The position numbers were made by a program, and so were the translations under genes. The notes under the pieces were generated by a model. It had not been told where the DNA came from. It searched no databases and saw nothing but the letters and a program-made list of their open reading frames with translations. 64,000 nt of DNA from assembly GCA_020636835.1 (NCBI GenBank), contig JACJXC010000006.1, positions 295,310 to 359,309 of the forward strand, read 5' to 3'. The first letter of the stretch is position 1, and each line of letters opens with the position of its first letter. Positions 45,901 to 53,110 of the stretch are shown in pieces. The stretch is from Bacteroidales bacterium (lineage in GTDB: Bacteria; Bacteroidota; Bacteroidia; Bacteroidales; Tenuifilaceae).

Positions 45901-47879
45901 ATCTCCCAAAAACCATTTGGAGCATAATTGAGGATACCGATGCCTACCAAAAAATTTTCATGCTTTCGTCGCAGGTGCCTACCTATGTCGATAGCCTGAT
46001 TGCAAATGCCAAAACCCCCAATGAATTGGCGGGGTTGATTGATAGGTTTGTGCTTCCATTTGCCCATTTCCACAGGAAATTGATGGAGCCCAATACGAGT
46101 GTTGGGGCTAATCTTATTCGGCAGATTTTCAACCATAAGTCAGTCGAGTTTATTGCCCAACTTTTCGAGAAGTTCCCCCGCTTAGGGAATCCAATCAACT
46201 ATTTTTTGTTTGCGCTCGATTCCAAGCGTAGCGATGTGGTAAATCTTCTGCTCGAGTTGCCTAATTCGAGCACGGTTGACTCCGGTAGGGCGTACAATCT
46301 AACAATAAATCAGGAGATTGAGTCTAAGGATACAGAGTTTTGGGCTGCTTACAATGAGTCTAATGTTGGAGTTTCGGCCTATTTGGCCATGGAGCTTATC
46401 GATAGGTTGAATAGCGGAAACTCGTTACGTAATATTCAACAGTATAAGCATCCAATTGGGGTATACTCCACCGATAAGAATATTGAGGCCGCAATAGCCA
46501 AGCATCTGGCTATCGTACTTAAAGGCGATAATGCTACTCAGGAGATGGAATTTATTTACTCAAAGGCCTTAGAGTATGGCAATCCGCAGTTGGTTGAGCG
46601 GATTTTGGAGTCCGATTCGCAGTTGAGTACCAAGCTGCGGGCGGTTTTTGCAACGATTAAGGCCGACGATGCGGCAGGGCTTGCCCAGGCTCTAGGAAAA
46701 TCGGTATCCGCTTCGGATAAGTGGCGCGGTTTGTCGTTGCTGAACTGGGCTGCGATGAATAACAGTACTAATGCTGCAGAGCTGTTGCTCTCTAAAATCG
46801 ATTCCATTGAGTATCCCGTTATGCAAAGGGGATTTATGGAGATGGAATCGAATCTGTTGCGGTGGCATCACCCGTTAACTTGGGCTGTGTTGAATGCGAG
46901 CTATCGGCTTATCGATTTGATTATGCAAAAATCCGTCGATTTATTCAAATTCGATATTGGATTGTTGGCGTTCTATGAGAGTTCCAGTATTTTCCACCAT
47001 ATTGCCCGAACCGGGAATCGGCCAGTCCTGATGCACTTTGTCAATAATTATGGTTTGGGTGTTACCTTTGGCCATAATACGCATAACCTGGTGAATTCAG
47101 CCATCGAGGGCGATCATCCCGCTCTGGCTTGTACGCTTCTGGACAGCTGGACTGCTGATGATAAAAAATTTATGGCCGAGCCCGAATCTCATTACTACGG
47201 CGTAAAAAACCATGCCGATGCCTTGCAATTTGCCATCGAGAAGAATTCTGTTAAGTCGATTCAGCACTTCCGCGACTATTTTGCATCGCAGCAAAACCCC
47301 ATTTCGCCCGATAGCCTTTTTATTTCAGCCATTAACCGTTCTAACTTCAGTTTTGCCCAGCAGCTGGTTCAACGCGAAGGGGTTGATGCAATTGCTATTC
47401 TAAAGGACAATGTGCCCATGCAGTCTACCATTTTCACGTTTGGTACGGAGGGGGTGATAGACGCCATTATCCCCGACAGTGCTGCCATCCAATCGTTACT
47501 GCCTACGCCCCTCAGTCGCCTCGAATGCTCCGTTATGCTTTCGCAGCGTCATGATAAAACCCACATCATTAAACGCGTTGTTGAGGTGGGCGTGAACGAT
47601 TCCACACTCAATAATTTTCAAATGCACATGTATTACGCCTTATTCAATAAAAATTTAACCCTTTTACGGTTCTTGCTGGATCAGGGGGCAAGCTGGTATG
47701 TGCAAGGGTATAACGGTACAACCTCAATCCTGGAGTCGGCAAGCATAGCGAGCAACTATGAGATGTGGAAAAATGTTATGGAGTTGGTGGTGCTCTCCGA
47801 GAGGCTGCGTCAACAGAATAAAACCGCTGCAATGCTGGATACTGGAGCCAATTCGGTTGATGCGCTTCGGGTGCAGTAG
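42957..47879 (+). CDS. Giant exported ankyrin-repeat-like protein (1640 residues)
   Basis: I start at the ATG at 42957 (MRKLTLTLAYL); a signal peptide ends near GSAQ (about residue 21), so the protein is exported. The rest is an alpha-helical solenoid. The clearest ankyrin units are ESIDVAIETGNVDRVRELL (about 868), SLLHFAVAVEADEV followed by HGADVNS (about 911), IVHALEAENYGLARILI, LLNWAAMNNSTNAAELLL (about 1260), and YYALFNKNLTLLRFLLDQG (about 1558). Other parts are too degenerate to call by eye. I see no catalytic motif, no C-terminal type IX secretion domain and no transmembrane anchor beyond the signal. It probably acts in protein binding in the periplasm or outside. Confidence 0.75.
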   Translation: MRKLTLTLAYLMGHVYSGSAQKTDLQVREICDRAGIVFENSSAAQFEWNQTNIDYAFVELVRKNHADLDVKVSEYYDALEWLYRKGLSSSALSEFLQMDSYPNASVVLWFLLEKGCEFPKQVVLADGIAESILTMPIVHNSQYCSVLIKLLLDKGYTPSLNTVRVLVDDFNYSHDLAYLLLNHSSSKPLVQQSETGIADILIDSNCLWGKGLPAVNNLLGSINAIYSSTNASKEVREQLASNFVSAFKTVYGDYAKNVQSVLDIEVMQEMLRHAIGSDYLELIRVVDEAYPNLITDRRLLQQTFVYGGRRVSEYYVQNDLFPFSEIPAQSADFQIPNPYVLFYGIKFNRIQPSQRLRLNSDGLKMLAAEPRFVKDFFGTYIPFISDDQTLLHVVSGNHGVVHPLLQSSEALGAPTPVGLSLVDFALLFGDSVIVSDALGAVKELSLDQVLLLLRNTQINIADYFTRVDVQGASDHLLSTALFEGNMELIRLLHGSNANIFSNFNSLCVFPDNQFSDPNKLGVFKYAVDNGLKLNIRAYVSGVNPRIIPGSTGVQYRMPILGNGNGAALFEMAIDSSSNQTVEWMIGILLKSPLYVECRNNFTEMLTAVCKHDNTVWFKRLMDIGLSKEYATPEDMYSIVLSTVVENKSERVLDIFLSDYYLKNRLPNNVLDEIIISPGGDESWHMLPVIEKNLGVFASSIKLQELSLLIKTHQNKRAQQLVRDCVGAVQYKNYNVLLEAVEAQNRDFAGFVVSKMPQLIPEPTSNYYSNLLDALDSRWEWLRGLLLKMNGDAIQNSELQQIRDLHRAIGYLQTNRVVELINSGVSIFAPDEVGVIARDRYITNRPYFTPQCVGVLDPLFQVMPDTATHESIDVAIETGNVDRVRELLNQGVDPNGLVAVDSDSGVVKMSLLHFAVAVEADEVAVILLVHGADVNSIAHPYGVPPIVHALEAENYGLARILIHFGANLSMQVALDLDYDGEADLPKTIWSIIEDTDAYQKIFMLSSQVPTYVDSLIANAKTPNELAGLIDRFVLPFAHFHRKLMEPNTSVGANLIRQIFNHKSVEFIAQLFEKFPRLGNPINYFLFALDSKRSDVVNLLLELPNSSTVDSGRAYNLTINQEIESKDTEFWAAYNESNVGVSAYLAMELIDRLNSGNSLRNIQQYKHPIGVYSTDKNIEAAIAKHLAIVLKGDNATQEMEFIYSKALEYGNPQLVERILESDSQLSTKLRAVFATIKADDAAGLAQALGKSVSASDKWRGLSLLNWAAMNNSTNAAELLLSKIDSIEYPVMQRGFMEMESNLLRWHHPLTWAVLNASYRLIDLIMQKSVDLFKFDIGLLAFYESSSIFHHIARTGNRPVLMHFVNNYGLGVTFGHNTHNLVNSAIEGDHPALACTLLDSWTADDKKFMAEPESHYYGVKNHADALQFAIEKNSVKSIQHFRDYFASQQNPISPDSLFISAINRSNFSFAQQLVQREGVDAIAILKDNVPMQSTIFTFGTEGVIDAIIPDSAAIQSLLPTPLSRLECSVMLSQRHDKTHIIKRVVEVGVNDSTLNNFQMHMYYALFNKNLTLLRFLLDQGASWYVQGYNGTTSILESASIASNYEMWKNVMELVVLSERLRQQNKTAAMLDTGANSVDALRVQ

Positions 47880-47941
47880 TTGTTTTACATTGAGTGGACT
47901 CCATTTTATAGATGAACCTTAAACTAGTTAATCATTGTAAT

Positions 47942-48583
47942 ATGCCGATTATGGAAATTGACTGGAACCAAAGCATTGAGCCTTTACTTAAGCAGTACAA
48001 GGGCCGACAGCATCCGTTAGATTACAAGAACCGATACCAGTTGGTTGTAATGGTTATCCTCTCGGCCCAGGATTCCGATAGGCACATTAATGAGGTGGCC
48101 AAGCAGTTCTTTGAGGAGTTTCCAACAATGGAGCATCTTGCCGTTGCAAGTGTAGTCGAAATTCAGCGTTTAGTAAGTAGCGTACGCAATTTTGAGAATA
48201 AATCGGCGTGGCTTTCGGCGTTGGCTAAGGCGGTAGGAGCCGACAGTAAAATACCCCACACACTCGATGAACTAATCAAGCTGCCCGGTGTTGGCCGTAA
48301 ATCGGCCAATGTAATAATCCGCGAATCGGGCGATAATGCCGAGGGCGTTATAGTTGATCTACATGTGGTCCGTGTTGCTCCCCGCCTAGGCTTAGCCGAG
48401 GGCGCAAAACCCGAAAAAATTGAGAAGCAGTTAATGGCCGCTTTTCCGCAGGATAAGTGGAACAAGGTAGGAATGGCAATTTCGTTCCTAGGTCGCGAGG
48501 TTTGCCGCCCCACCAATCCCAAGTGCACCACCTGCGTAATGAGTACTGTTTGTGAGGATTACAAGGGTCGGAAAAATCAGTAA
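47942..48583 (+). CDS. nth: Endonuclease III-like DNA glycosylase/AP lyase
   Basis: Nth removes oxidised pyrimidines from DNA. I start at the ATG at 47942 to match the family's length (213 residues); ATGs at 47912 and 47951 are alternatives. The helix-hairpin-helix LPGVGRKSANVII carries the catalytic lysine. The catalytic aspartate is in VIVDLHVVRVAPRLG, where the usual VDTHV is VDLHV. A complete [4Fe-4S] ligand set CRPTNPKCTTCVMSTVC (C-x6-C-x2-C-x5-C) ends the protein. It follows the ankyrin-like gene at 62 bases. Confidence 0.93.
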   Translation: MPIMEIDWNQSIEPLLKQYKGRQHPLDYKNRYQLVVMVILSAQDSDRHINEVAKQFFEEFPTMEHLAVASVVEIQRLVSSVRNFENKSAWLSALAKAVGADSKIPHTLDELIKLPGVGRKSANVIIRESGDNAEGVIVDLHVVRVAPRLGLAEGAKPEKIEKQLMAAFPQDKWNKVGMAISFLGREVCRPTNPKCTTCVMSTVCEDYKGRKNQ

Positions 48584-48840
48584 GCGGAGTGTCGGCATTA
48601 TGAAACCATATAGAAGTGCTGGGTTGATTTTTAGTTATGCCTTATAGATTGATTTGTTACTATAGGGGATTAGATAAATAGCTGCTATTATACCGCATGA
48701 TTGCAAATCACAATCGTATGAAAAATATAGACAAAATAAATTCTTTCAAATCGACAATTAAAAGAACCGATTTCGGAACATTAACAACAGTATCGGAATT
48801 TGGAATTTCAGCTACAGAATGTATATCGATTTGTTTAAAA

Positions 48841-48873
48841 CAAAAAAAAGAGGCATTACGCCTCTTTTTTTAT
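48841..48873 (-). terminator. Bidirectional-looking terminator next to tRNA-Pro
   Basis: The stem GAGGC (48850-48854) and GCCTC (48860-48864), with loop ATTAC, is flanked by an A-run upstream and a T-run downstream, so it can work on either strand. It directly follows the 3' end of the minus-strand tRNA. The 290 or so bases between nth and this point are AT-rich (for example, 25% G+C in 48721-48780) and hold no gene I can support. Confidence 0.75.
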
Positions 48874-48877
48874 TTCG

Positions 48878-48951
48878 TCGGGGTGAACCGACTCGAACGG
48901 TCGACCACTTGCACCCCATGCAAGTACGCTAGCCAACTGCGCCACACCCCG
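48878..48951 (-). tRNA. tRNA-Pro (anticodon GGG)
   Basis: The minus strand folds into a complete cloverleaf of 74 bases. The acceptor stem is CGGGGTG/CACCCCG with discriminator A, the D-arm GCGC/GCGT, and the anticodon stem CTTGC/GCAAG around the loop ATGGGGT (anticodon GGG). The T-arm is GACCG/CGGTT around TTCGAGT. The 3' CCA is not encoded (CGA follows). The sequence closely matches the usual bacterial proline tRNA (CGGGGTGTGGCGCAG start). Confidence 0.97.
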
Positions 48952-49262
48952 AGCATTATTGCGGTGCAAAAATACTCCCTTTTTTTTAATTGAGAAATTT
49001 ACTGCAAGGTTTTTTCAATTTTTTTTGCGGTTGGTCGGCGCTTTAATTGTAAATTATTGAGTGCTAGCCCTCCCTGATTAATCTGTTTGTGTACTGTTTT
49101 GCATCCCTAATAGATAATTGCTAGGCGTAATGTTCCCTTCTTATTTGGTGTCAGCATTTTTTTTTATTTTTTTGCATGGATAATTAATCAAATCGCTCTG
49201 CTTTTTGTTACTGCAAATAGTTATTTTTGTATCAAATTAAAATATATAAATAGTTTAATATT
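48952..49262. other. Intergenic region between tRNA-Pro and trxB
   Basis: About 310 bases, strongly AT-rich, with poly-T stretches (for example 49159-49173). It holds the upstream region of the tRNA gene on the minus strand and the -7 box of trxB at 49222-49229. I see no open reading frame with coding character and no riboswitch-like fold. Confidence 0.5.
49222..49229 (+). promoter_or_regulatory. Candidate -7 box of trxB
   Basis: TATTTTTG matches TAnnTTTG exactly. A TTTG lies at 49204-49207, but the 14-base spacing is shorter than the usual 19-21, so the -33 element is uncertain. The trxB ATG is at 49263. Confidence 0.45.
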
Positions 49263-50258
49263 ATGGAATTGTTTAAACCGATGAACGCCAATGCAGGGAA
49301 GGGGACTGCTGGTGCCGATAAGCCTACCGAGAGGGTGCGAGTTTTAATTCTGGGCTCAGGGCCTGCAGGGTATACCGCTGCTATTTATGCTGCTCGAGCT
49401 AATCTTAGCCCTGTGCTTTACGAGGGGATTCAGCCCGGGGGGCAGCTTACCACTACTACCGAGATCGAGAATTTCCCCGGTTACCCTCAGGGAATTACAG
49501 GTAACGCAATGATGGCGGATCTGAAGCAACAGGCGCAGCGATTCGGTACCGATGTGCGTTTCGGCATTGCCACCGCCACCGATTTGTCCGTTCAACCCTA
49601 CCGGGTTACTATCGATGACGAGAAGGTTGTTGAGGCCGATGCGTTGATTATCGCAACTGGGGCTACCGCTAAGTATTTGGGTCTTGAGTCGGAGGAGCGC
49701 TTTAAGGGGCAGGGCGTTTCGGCCTGTGCCACTTGCGATGGGTTCTTTTATCGGGGTAAGGATGTGGCCGTTGTTGGGGGGGGCGATACCGCTGCCGAGG
49801 AGGCTACGTACCTTGCCGGGTTGTGTAATAAGGTGTACCTGATTGTGCGTAAACCTTTCCTCAGGGCTTCAAAGGCCATGCAGGAGCGCGTTATGTCTAC
49901 TCCAAACCTGGAGGTTCTGTTTGAGCATGTTACCAAGGAGATTGTGGGCGACTCGATGGGGGTGAATGGCGTAATCCTTACCAATGCTCGTACTGGAGAG
50001 GAGGTGAGGAAGGATATTACAGGTTTCTTCGTGGCAATTGGTCATCAGCCCAACTCCGATATATTCAAACCCTGGATCGATACCGACGAGGTGGGCTATA
50101 TCAAAACTGTGCCCGGCACTTCAAAAACAAATGTTGCTGGGGTGTTTGCCTGTGGCGATGTGCAGGATCCCCATTACCGGCAGGCTATTACTGCAGCAGG
50201 GTCGGGCTGTATGGCGGCAATCGATACCGAGCGCTATTTCCTCGAGAGCAAGCATTAA
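49263..50258 (+). CDS. trxB: Thioredoxin-disulfide reductase
   Basis: TrxB uses NADPH to reduce thioredoxin through FAD and a redox-active disulfide. In 331 residues there is an FAD motif LGSGPAGYTAAIYAAR (30-45), the active site ACATCDGFF with C155 and C158, the NADPH motif VVGGGDTAAEEA, and the C-terminal FAD contact ACGDVQDPHYRQ. A 24-residue hydrophilic N-terminal extension (to about RVRVL) precedes the usual start. A strong terminator follows at 50263-50291, so the gene is monocistronic. Confidence 0.97.
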   Translation: MELFKPMNANAGKGTAGADKPTERVRVLILGSGPAGYTAAIYAARANLSPVLYEGIQPGGQLTTTTEIENFPGYPQGITGNAMMADLKQQAQRFGTDVRFGIATATDLSVQPYRVTIDDEKVVEADALIIATGATAKYLGLESEERFKGQGVSACATCDGFFYRGKDVAVVGGGDTAAEEATYLAGLCNKVYLIVRKPFLRASKAMQERVMSTPNLEVLFEHVTKEIVGDSMGVNGVILTNARTGEEVRKDITGFFVAIGHQPNSDIFKPWIDTDEVGYIKTVPGTSKTNVAGVFACGDVQDPHYRQAITAAGSGCMAAIDTERYFLESKH

Positions 50259-50262
50259 AAAT

Positions 50263-50291
50263 AAAAAACCCCGCTTTTGCGGGGTTTTTTA
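50263..50291 (+). terminator. Terminator after trxB
   Basis: The stem AAAAAACCCCGC (50263-50274) and GCGGGGTTTTTT (50279-50290) around TTTT is a classic rho-independent terminator, 4 bases after the trxB stop. Its A-run and T-run symmetry would also serve the convergent gene. Confidence 0.9.
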
Positions 50292-50314
50292 TTGCGGTTA
50301 TTGCATTTACAGTA

Positions 50315-51553
50315 TTATATCTGTGCAATTTTCTCCTTGTTGTACTTGCCGGCAGCTAACTTTTCGCGTACAATGGCGAATGCGGTTATGGTTTCCTTCA
50401 CGTCGTCGAGAGTGTGAACTGCGGTGGGGATTAGGCGGAGTAGTATTTGCCCCTTTGGAATTACTGGGTAAACCACCATCGAGCAGAAAATGCCATAGTT
50501 TTCGCGAAGATCGAATACCATGTTGGCTGCTTCGGGAATACCGCCTGTCATATAAACTGGAGTAACTGGCGATTGTGTCTTCCCGATGTCGAAGCCCATA
50601 TCTCTTAATCCTGACTGAAGGGCTGCAACTATTTTCCAGAGATCCTCCTTAAGCTGGGGTTGGGATTGAAGTAGCTCCAGACGCTTTAATGCCCCGTAAA
50701 CCATAGGCATTGGTAGCGATTTTGCAAATATTTGGGAGCGTAGGTTGTACGCCAGGTACTTAATCACCTGCTCGTTGGAGGCAATGAATCCCCCAATTCC
50801 AGCCATACTCTTGGCGAAAGTCGCAAAGTATAGGTCAATCTGATCCTGAACCCCGAAATGCTCGCCAGTACCAGCACCAGTTTTTCCCATTGTACCAAAC
50901 CCATGGGCATCGTCAACTAGTATGCGGAAGTTGAACTCTTTTTTGAGGTCAACAATGGCTTTGAGGTTGCCTAAATCGCCGGCCATTCCGAAAACTCCTT
51001 CGGTAATAACCAGAATCCCCCCCTTGGTGGTTTCGGCAACCTTGGTGGCGTGTTGCAATTGTTTGCGGCAACTATCCATATCGTTATGCTGAAATACGAA
51101 CCGTTTGCCGGGGAAAAGCCGTAACCCGTCGATTATGCAGGCGTGTGCCTCCGAGTCGTAAACCACTACATCGTTGCGGTTAAGGATTGTGTCAATAATC
51201 GAAACCATTCCTTGATACCCGAAATTGAGGAGGAACGCGGATTGCTTACCTACAAATGCGGCAAGTTTTTCCTCAAGTTCCTCGTGTTTGCGGGTTTGTC
51301 CGCTCATCATGCGGGCCCCCATGGGGTATGCCATCCCGAATTGGGCTGCAGCCTCGGCGTCAGCCTTGCGAACCTCGGGGTGGTTAGCCAGACCCAGGTA
51401 GTTGTTCAAACTCCAGGTAAGAACCTCTTTGCCTCTAAAAATCATTCTGGGTTTTATTTCTCCCTCTAGTTTTGGGAAGGAGAAATAGCCGTGGCTTTGG
51501 CTTTGCCATTGCCCAATTGGGCCCATGTTGCTTATCTTGTCAAAAATGTCCAC
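50315..51553 (-). CDS. PLP-dependent alpha-oxoamine synthase (serine palmitoyltransferase/KBL/BioF family)
   Basis: The 412-residue enzyme belongs to the family that condenses an amino acid with an acyl-CoA. Motifs include SLNNYLGLANHPEV, the substrate-binding YDSEAHACIIDG, DDAHGFGTMGK (PLP-ring His/Asp) and the Schiff-base lysine K248 in ATFAKSMAGIGG. In Bacteroidota such enzymes make sphingolipids (serine palmitoyltransferase) or sulfonolipids (cysteate acyltransferase); biotin and threonine-catabolic homologues also exist. No biotin gene is adjacent, which argues mildly for a lipid role. The exact substrate cannot be told from the sequence. Confidence 0.8.
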   Translation of the reverse strand: MDIFDKISNMGPIGQWQSQSHGYFSFPKLEGEIKPRMIFRGKEVLTWSLNNYLGLANHPEVRKADAEAAAQFGMAYPMGARMMSGQTRKHEELEEKLAAFVGKQSAFLLNFGYQGMVSIIDTILNRNDVVVYDSEAHACIIDGLRLFPGKRFVFQHNDMDSCRKQLQHATKVAETTKGGILVITEGVFGMAGDLGNLKAIVDLKKEFNFRILVDDAHGFGTMGKTGAGTGEHFGVQDQIDLYFATFAKSMAGIGGFIASNEQVIKYLAYNLRSQIFAKSLPMPMVYGALKRLELLQSQPQLKEDLWKIVAALQSGLRDMGFDIGKTQSPVTPVYMTGGIPEAANMVFDLRENYGIFCSMVVYPVIPKGQILLRLIPTAVHTLDDVKETITAFAIVREKLAAGKYNKEKIAQI

Positions 51554-51600
51554 TTCTAAATACTTTTAAGTAAAACATTAAACATTATGAAATTTTGACG

Positions 51601-51608
51601 CAAATCTA
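51601..51608 (-). promoter_or_regulatory. Candidate -7 box of the oxoamine synthase gene
   Basis: On the minus strand TAGATTTG is an exact TAnnTTTG match. The region about 20 bases upstream has TTTCG and no perfect TTTG. The gene starts at 51553, about 48 bases downstream. Confidence 0.45.
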
Positions 51609-51847
51609 CACGATTTTTAGTAACGCTTTCGAAAAATAGTCAAAAAATGTACAGTAGGTACGCTAACACATTGTTAACTAGATTTATGAATTTTTGTCGC
51701 GGTCGACGATGCAGTGAACTTAACTAATCACTTTGATTATTTATTCTTGATGCTGAGTATAGTGGCTTGCCCGTCGGTAAAAGCAATTGGTTTAACCTTT
51801 TTTATAATAAACTGGTATATTTTTTTTCCGAATATCACTATTCTTAC

Positions 51848-51855
51848 TAACTTTG
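51848..51855 (+). promoter_or_regulatory. Candidate -7 box of the bamD operon
   Basis: TAACTTTG is an exact match to TAnnTTTG; no clear -33 TTG is visible. A transcript from here would have a leader of about 70 bases before the bamD ATG at 51932. Confidence 0.4.
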
Positions 51856-51931
51856 CCTGCTTAATGGCTAATGCTTGGATAGGCTTTATAGTTTATTGGG
51901 CGTAGTTTTACCCTTAAAGAAATTTGGTATT

Positions 51932-52759
51932 ATGATAAATTGCGGTTTTGAGAAACTTTTTTCGAAGTGGAATTTGTACCTCTCATTGGGTTTAATTGTT
52001 GTTTTATTAGGAGCATGCAGTGGCTTTGAGAAAATTCTTAAAAGCAAGGATTACGAGTTTAAGTATAAAAAAGCGTTGGAGTATTATGCCGAAAAGGATC
52101 ACTATCGGTATTTGACTCTATTTGAGCAGTTGTCGCCAATATTCCGTGGAACCATGCGTTCCGATACCATTGAGTTTTACATAGCTCAGGGAAATTACCA
52201 TCAAGGCGACTACCTGTTGGCTGGGCATTACTACGATAAGTTTCGCAAAACATTCCCGCGAAGCGTTTTTACCGAGGAGGCCGATTATATGTACGCTTAC
52301 TGTTTCTATATGTCGTCGCCCAGGGCCGATTTGGATCAGGAGAATACCCAATCGGCAATATCTGCTTTTGCCGAGTTTACCATGCGCTATCCAAACACAA
52401 AGCGTTTGGCCGAGGTGAACAAGATTATGGTGGAGCTCCGCGATAAACTGATCGAAAAATCGTACAAGAGTTCCAAACTATACTTTAATATAGGGGATTA
52501 CAAGGCTGCCATAGTAGCTATCCGCAATAGTTTGAAGGATTTTCCCTCATCAAAGTACCGCGAGGAGCAGGTATTCCTCATTCTCAAGTCGGCATACCTG
52601 CTGGCCGAGAATAGTATTAAGGATAAGCAGCGGGAGCGTTTTCAGGCGACTGTGGACGAGTATTATACTTTTATAGGTGAGTACCCCGACTCAAAGTATG
52701 CGGACGAGGCTAAGCAAATGTATGCCGAATCCATGAAATATATTCAGAAATCAAATTAA
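51932..52759 (+). CDS. bamD: Outer-membrane assembly lipoprotein BamD
   Basis: BamD is the essential lipoprotein of the BAM complex that inserts barrel proteins in the outer membrane. I start at the ATG at 51932 (MINCGFEKLFSKW). The 275-residue protein has a lipobox VVLLGAC, then helical tetratricopeptide-like repeats with YHQGDYLLAGHYYDKFRKTF, YMYAYCFYMSSPR and IGDYKAAIVAIRNSLKDFP, the layout of BamD/YfiO. The following gene is rpoZ, 13 bases away; this order is characteristic of Bacteroidota. Confidence 0.92.
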   Translation: MINCGFEKLFSKWNLYLSLGLIVVLLGACSGFEKILKSKDYEFKYKKALEYYAEKDHYRYLTLFEQLSPIFRGTMRSDTIEFYIAQGNYHQGDYLLAGHYYDKFRKTFPRSVFTEEADYMYAYCFYMSSPRADLDQENTQSAISAFAEFTMRYPNTKRLAEVNKIMVELRDKLIEKSYKSSKLYFNIGDYKAAIVAIRNSLKDFPSSKYREEQVFLILKSAYLLAENSIKDKQRERFQATVDEYYTFIGEYPDSKYADEAKQMYAESMKYIQKSN

Positions 52760-52772
52760 CACAAATATAGAT

Positions 52773-53102
52773 ATGGACGTAAAGAAAATCAATGCACCAG
52801 CATCAACCGTTACTCGTGATTTGGATAAACTCGATAGGGAAACAGGCAATATCTACGAGTCGGTTCGTATTATTGCTAAACGCTCCAACAAAATTAGCGT
52901 TGATTTAAAACAGGAACTGAACCGTAAACTCGAAGAGTTTGCCTACTATACCGATAACCTGGAAGAGGTATTCGAGAATAGAGAACAAATCGAAATTTCT
53001 AAATTCTACGAAAAATTACCTAAGCCTACCCTAATTGCGGTTCAGGAGTTTCAGGATGATAAATTGTACTTCACCAAGATCGAGAAAACCGACGACAATT
53101 AG
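52773..53102 (+). CDS. rpoZ: RNA polymerase omega subunit, Bacteroidota type
   Basis: The 109-residue protein has the Bacteroidota omega pattern: NAPASTVTRDLDKLD, GNIYESVRIIAKRSN, LEEFAYYTDNLEEVFENRE and EISKFYEKLPKPTL. Omega stabilises the beta-prime subunit. The region from GNIYESV to RSN corresponds to the core omega helix. It sits between bamD and coaBC with 13- and 8-base gaps, in the same operon. Confidence 0.93.
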   Translation: MDVKKINAPASTVTRDLDKLDRETGNIYESVRIIAKRSNKISVDLKQELNRKLEEFAYYTDNLEEVFENREQIEISKFYEKLPKPTLIAVQEFQDDKLYFTKIEKTDDN

Positions 53103-53110
53103 TAATTGCA

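Larger units (their letters stand above)
51554..51931. other. Intergenic region between the oxoamine synthase and bamD
   Basis: This 378-base divergent region holds two exact -7 boxes: one for the minus-strand oxoamine synthase (51601-51608) and one for bamD (51848-51855). A short hydrophobic GTG-initiated frame at 51714-51905 lacks a ribosome-binding site and coding character. I see no RNA gene. Confidence 0.5.

Noticed and set aside
42957..47879. Toxin or protease domain in the ankyrin-like protein
   Set aside because: I read through the full translation and found no nuclease, protease, deaminase or ADP-ribosyltransferase motif and no secretion-type C-terminal domain.
48697..48993. Plus-strand frame of 98 residues
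   Set aside because: It runs through the terminator and the tRNA-Pro gene, so it is not a protein gene.
51714..51905. Short hydrophobic frame upstream of bamD
   Set aside because: GTG start, no ribosome-binding site, and it covers the candidate bamD promoter.
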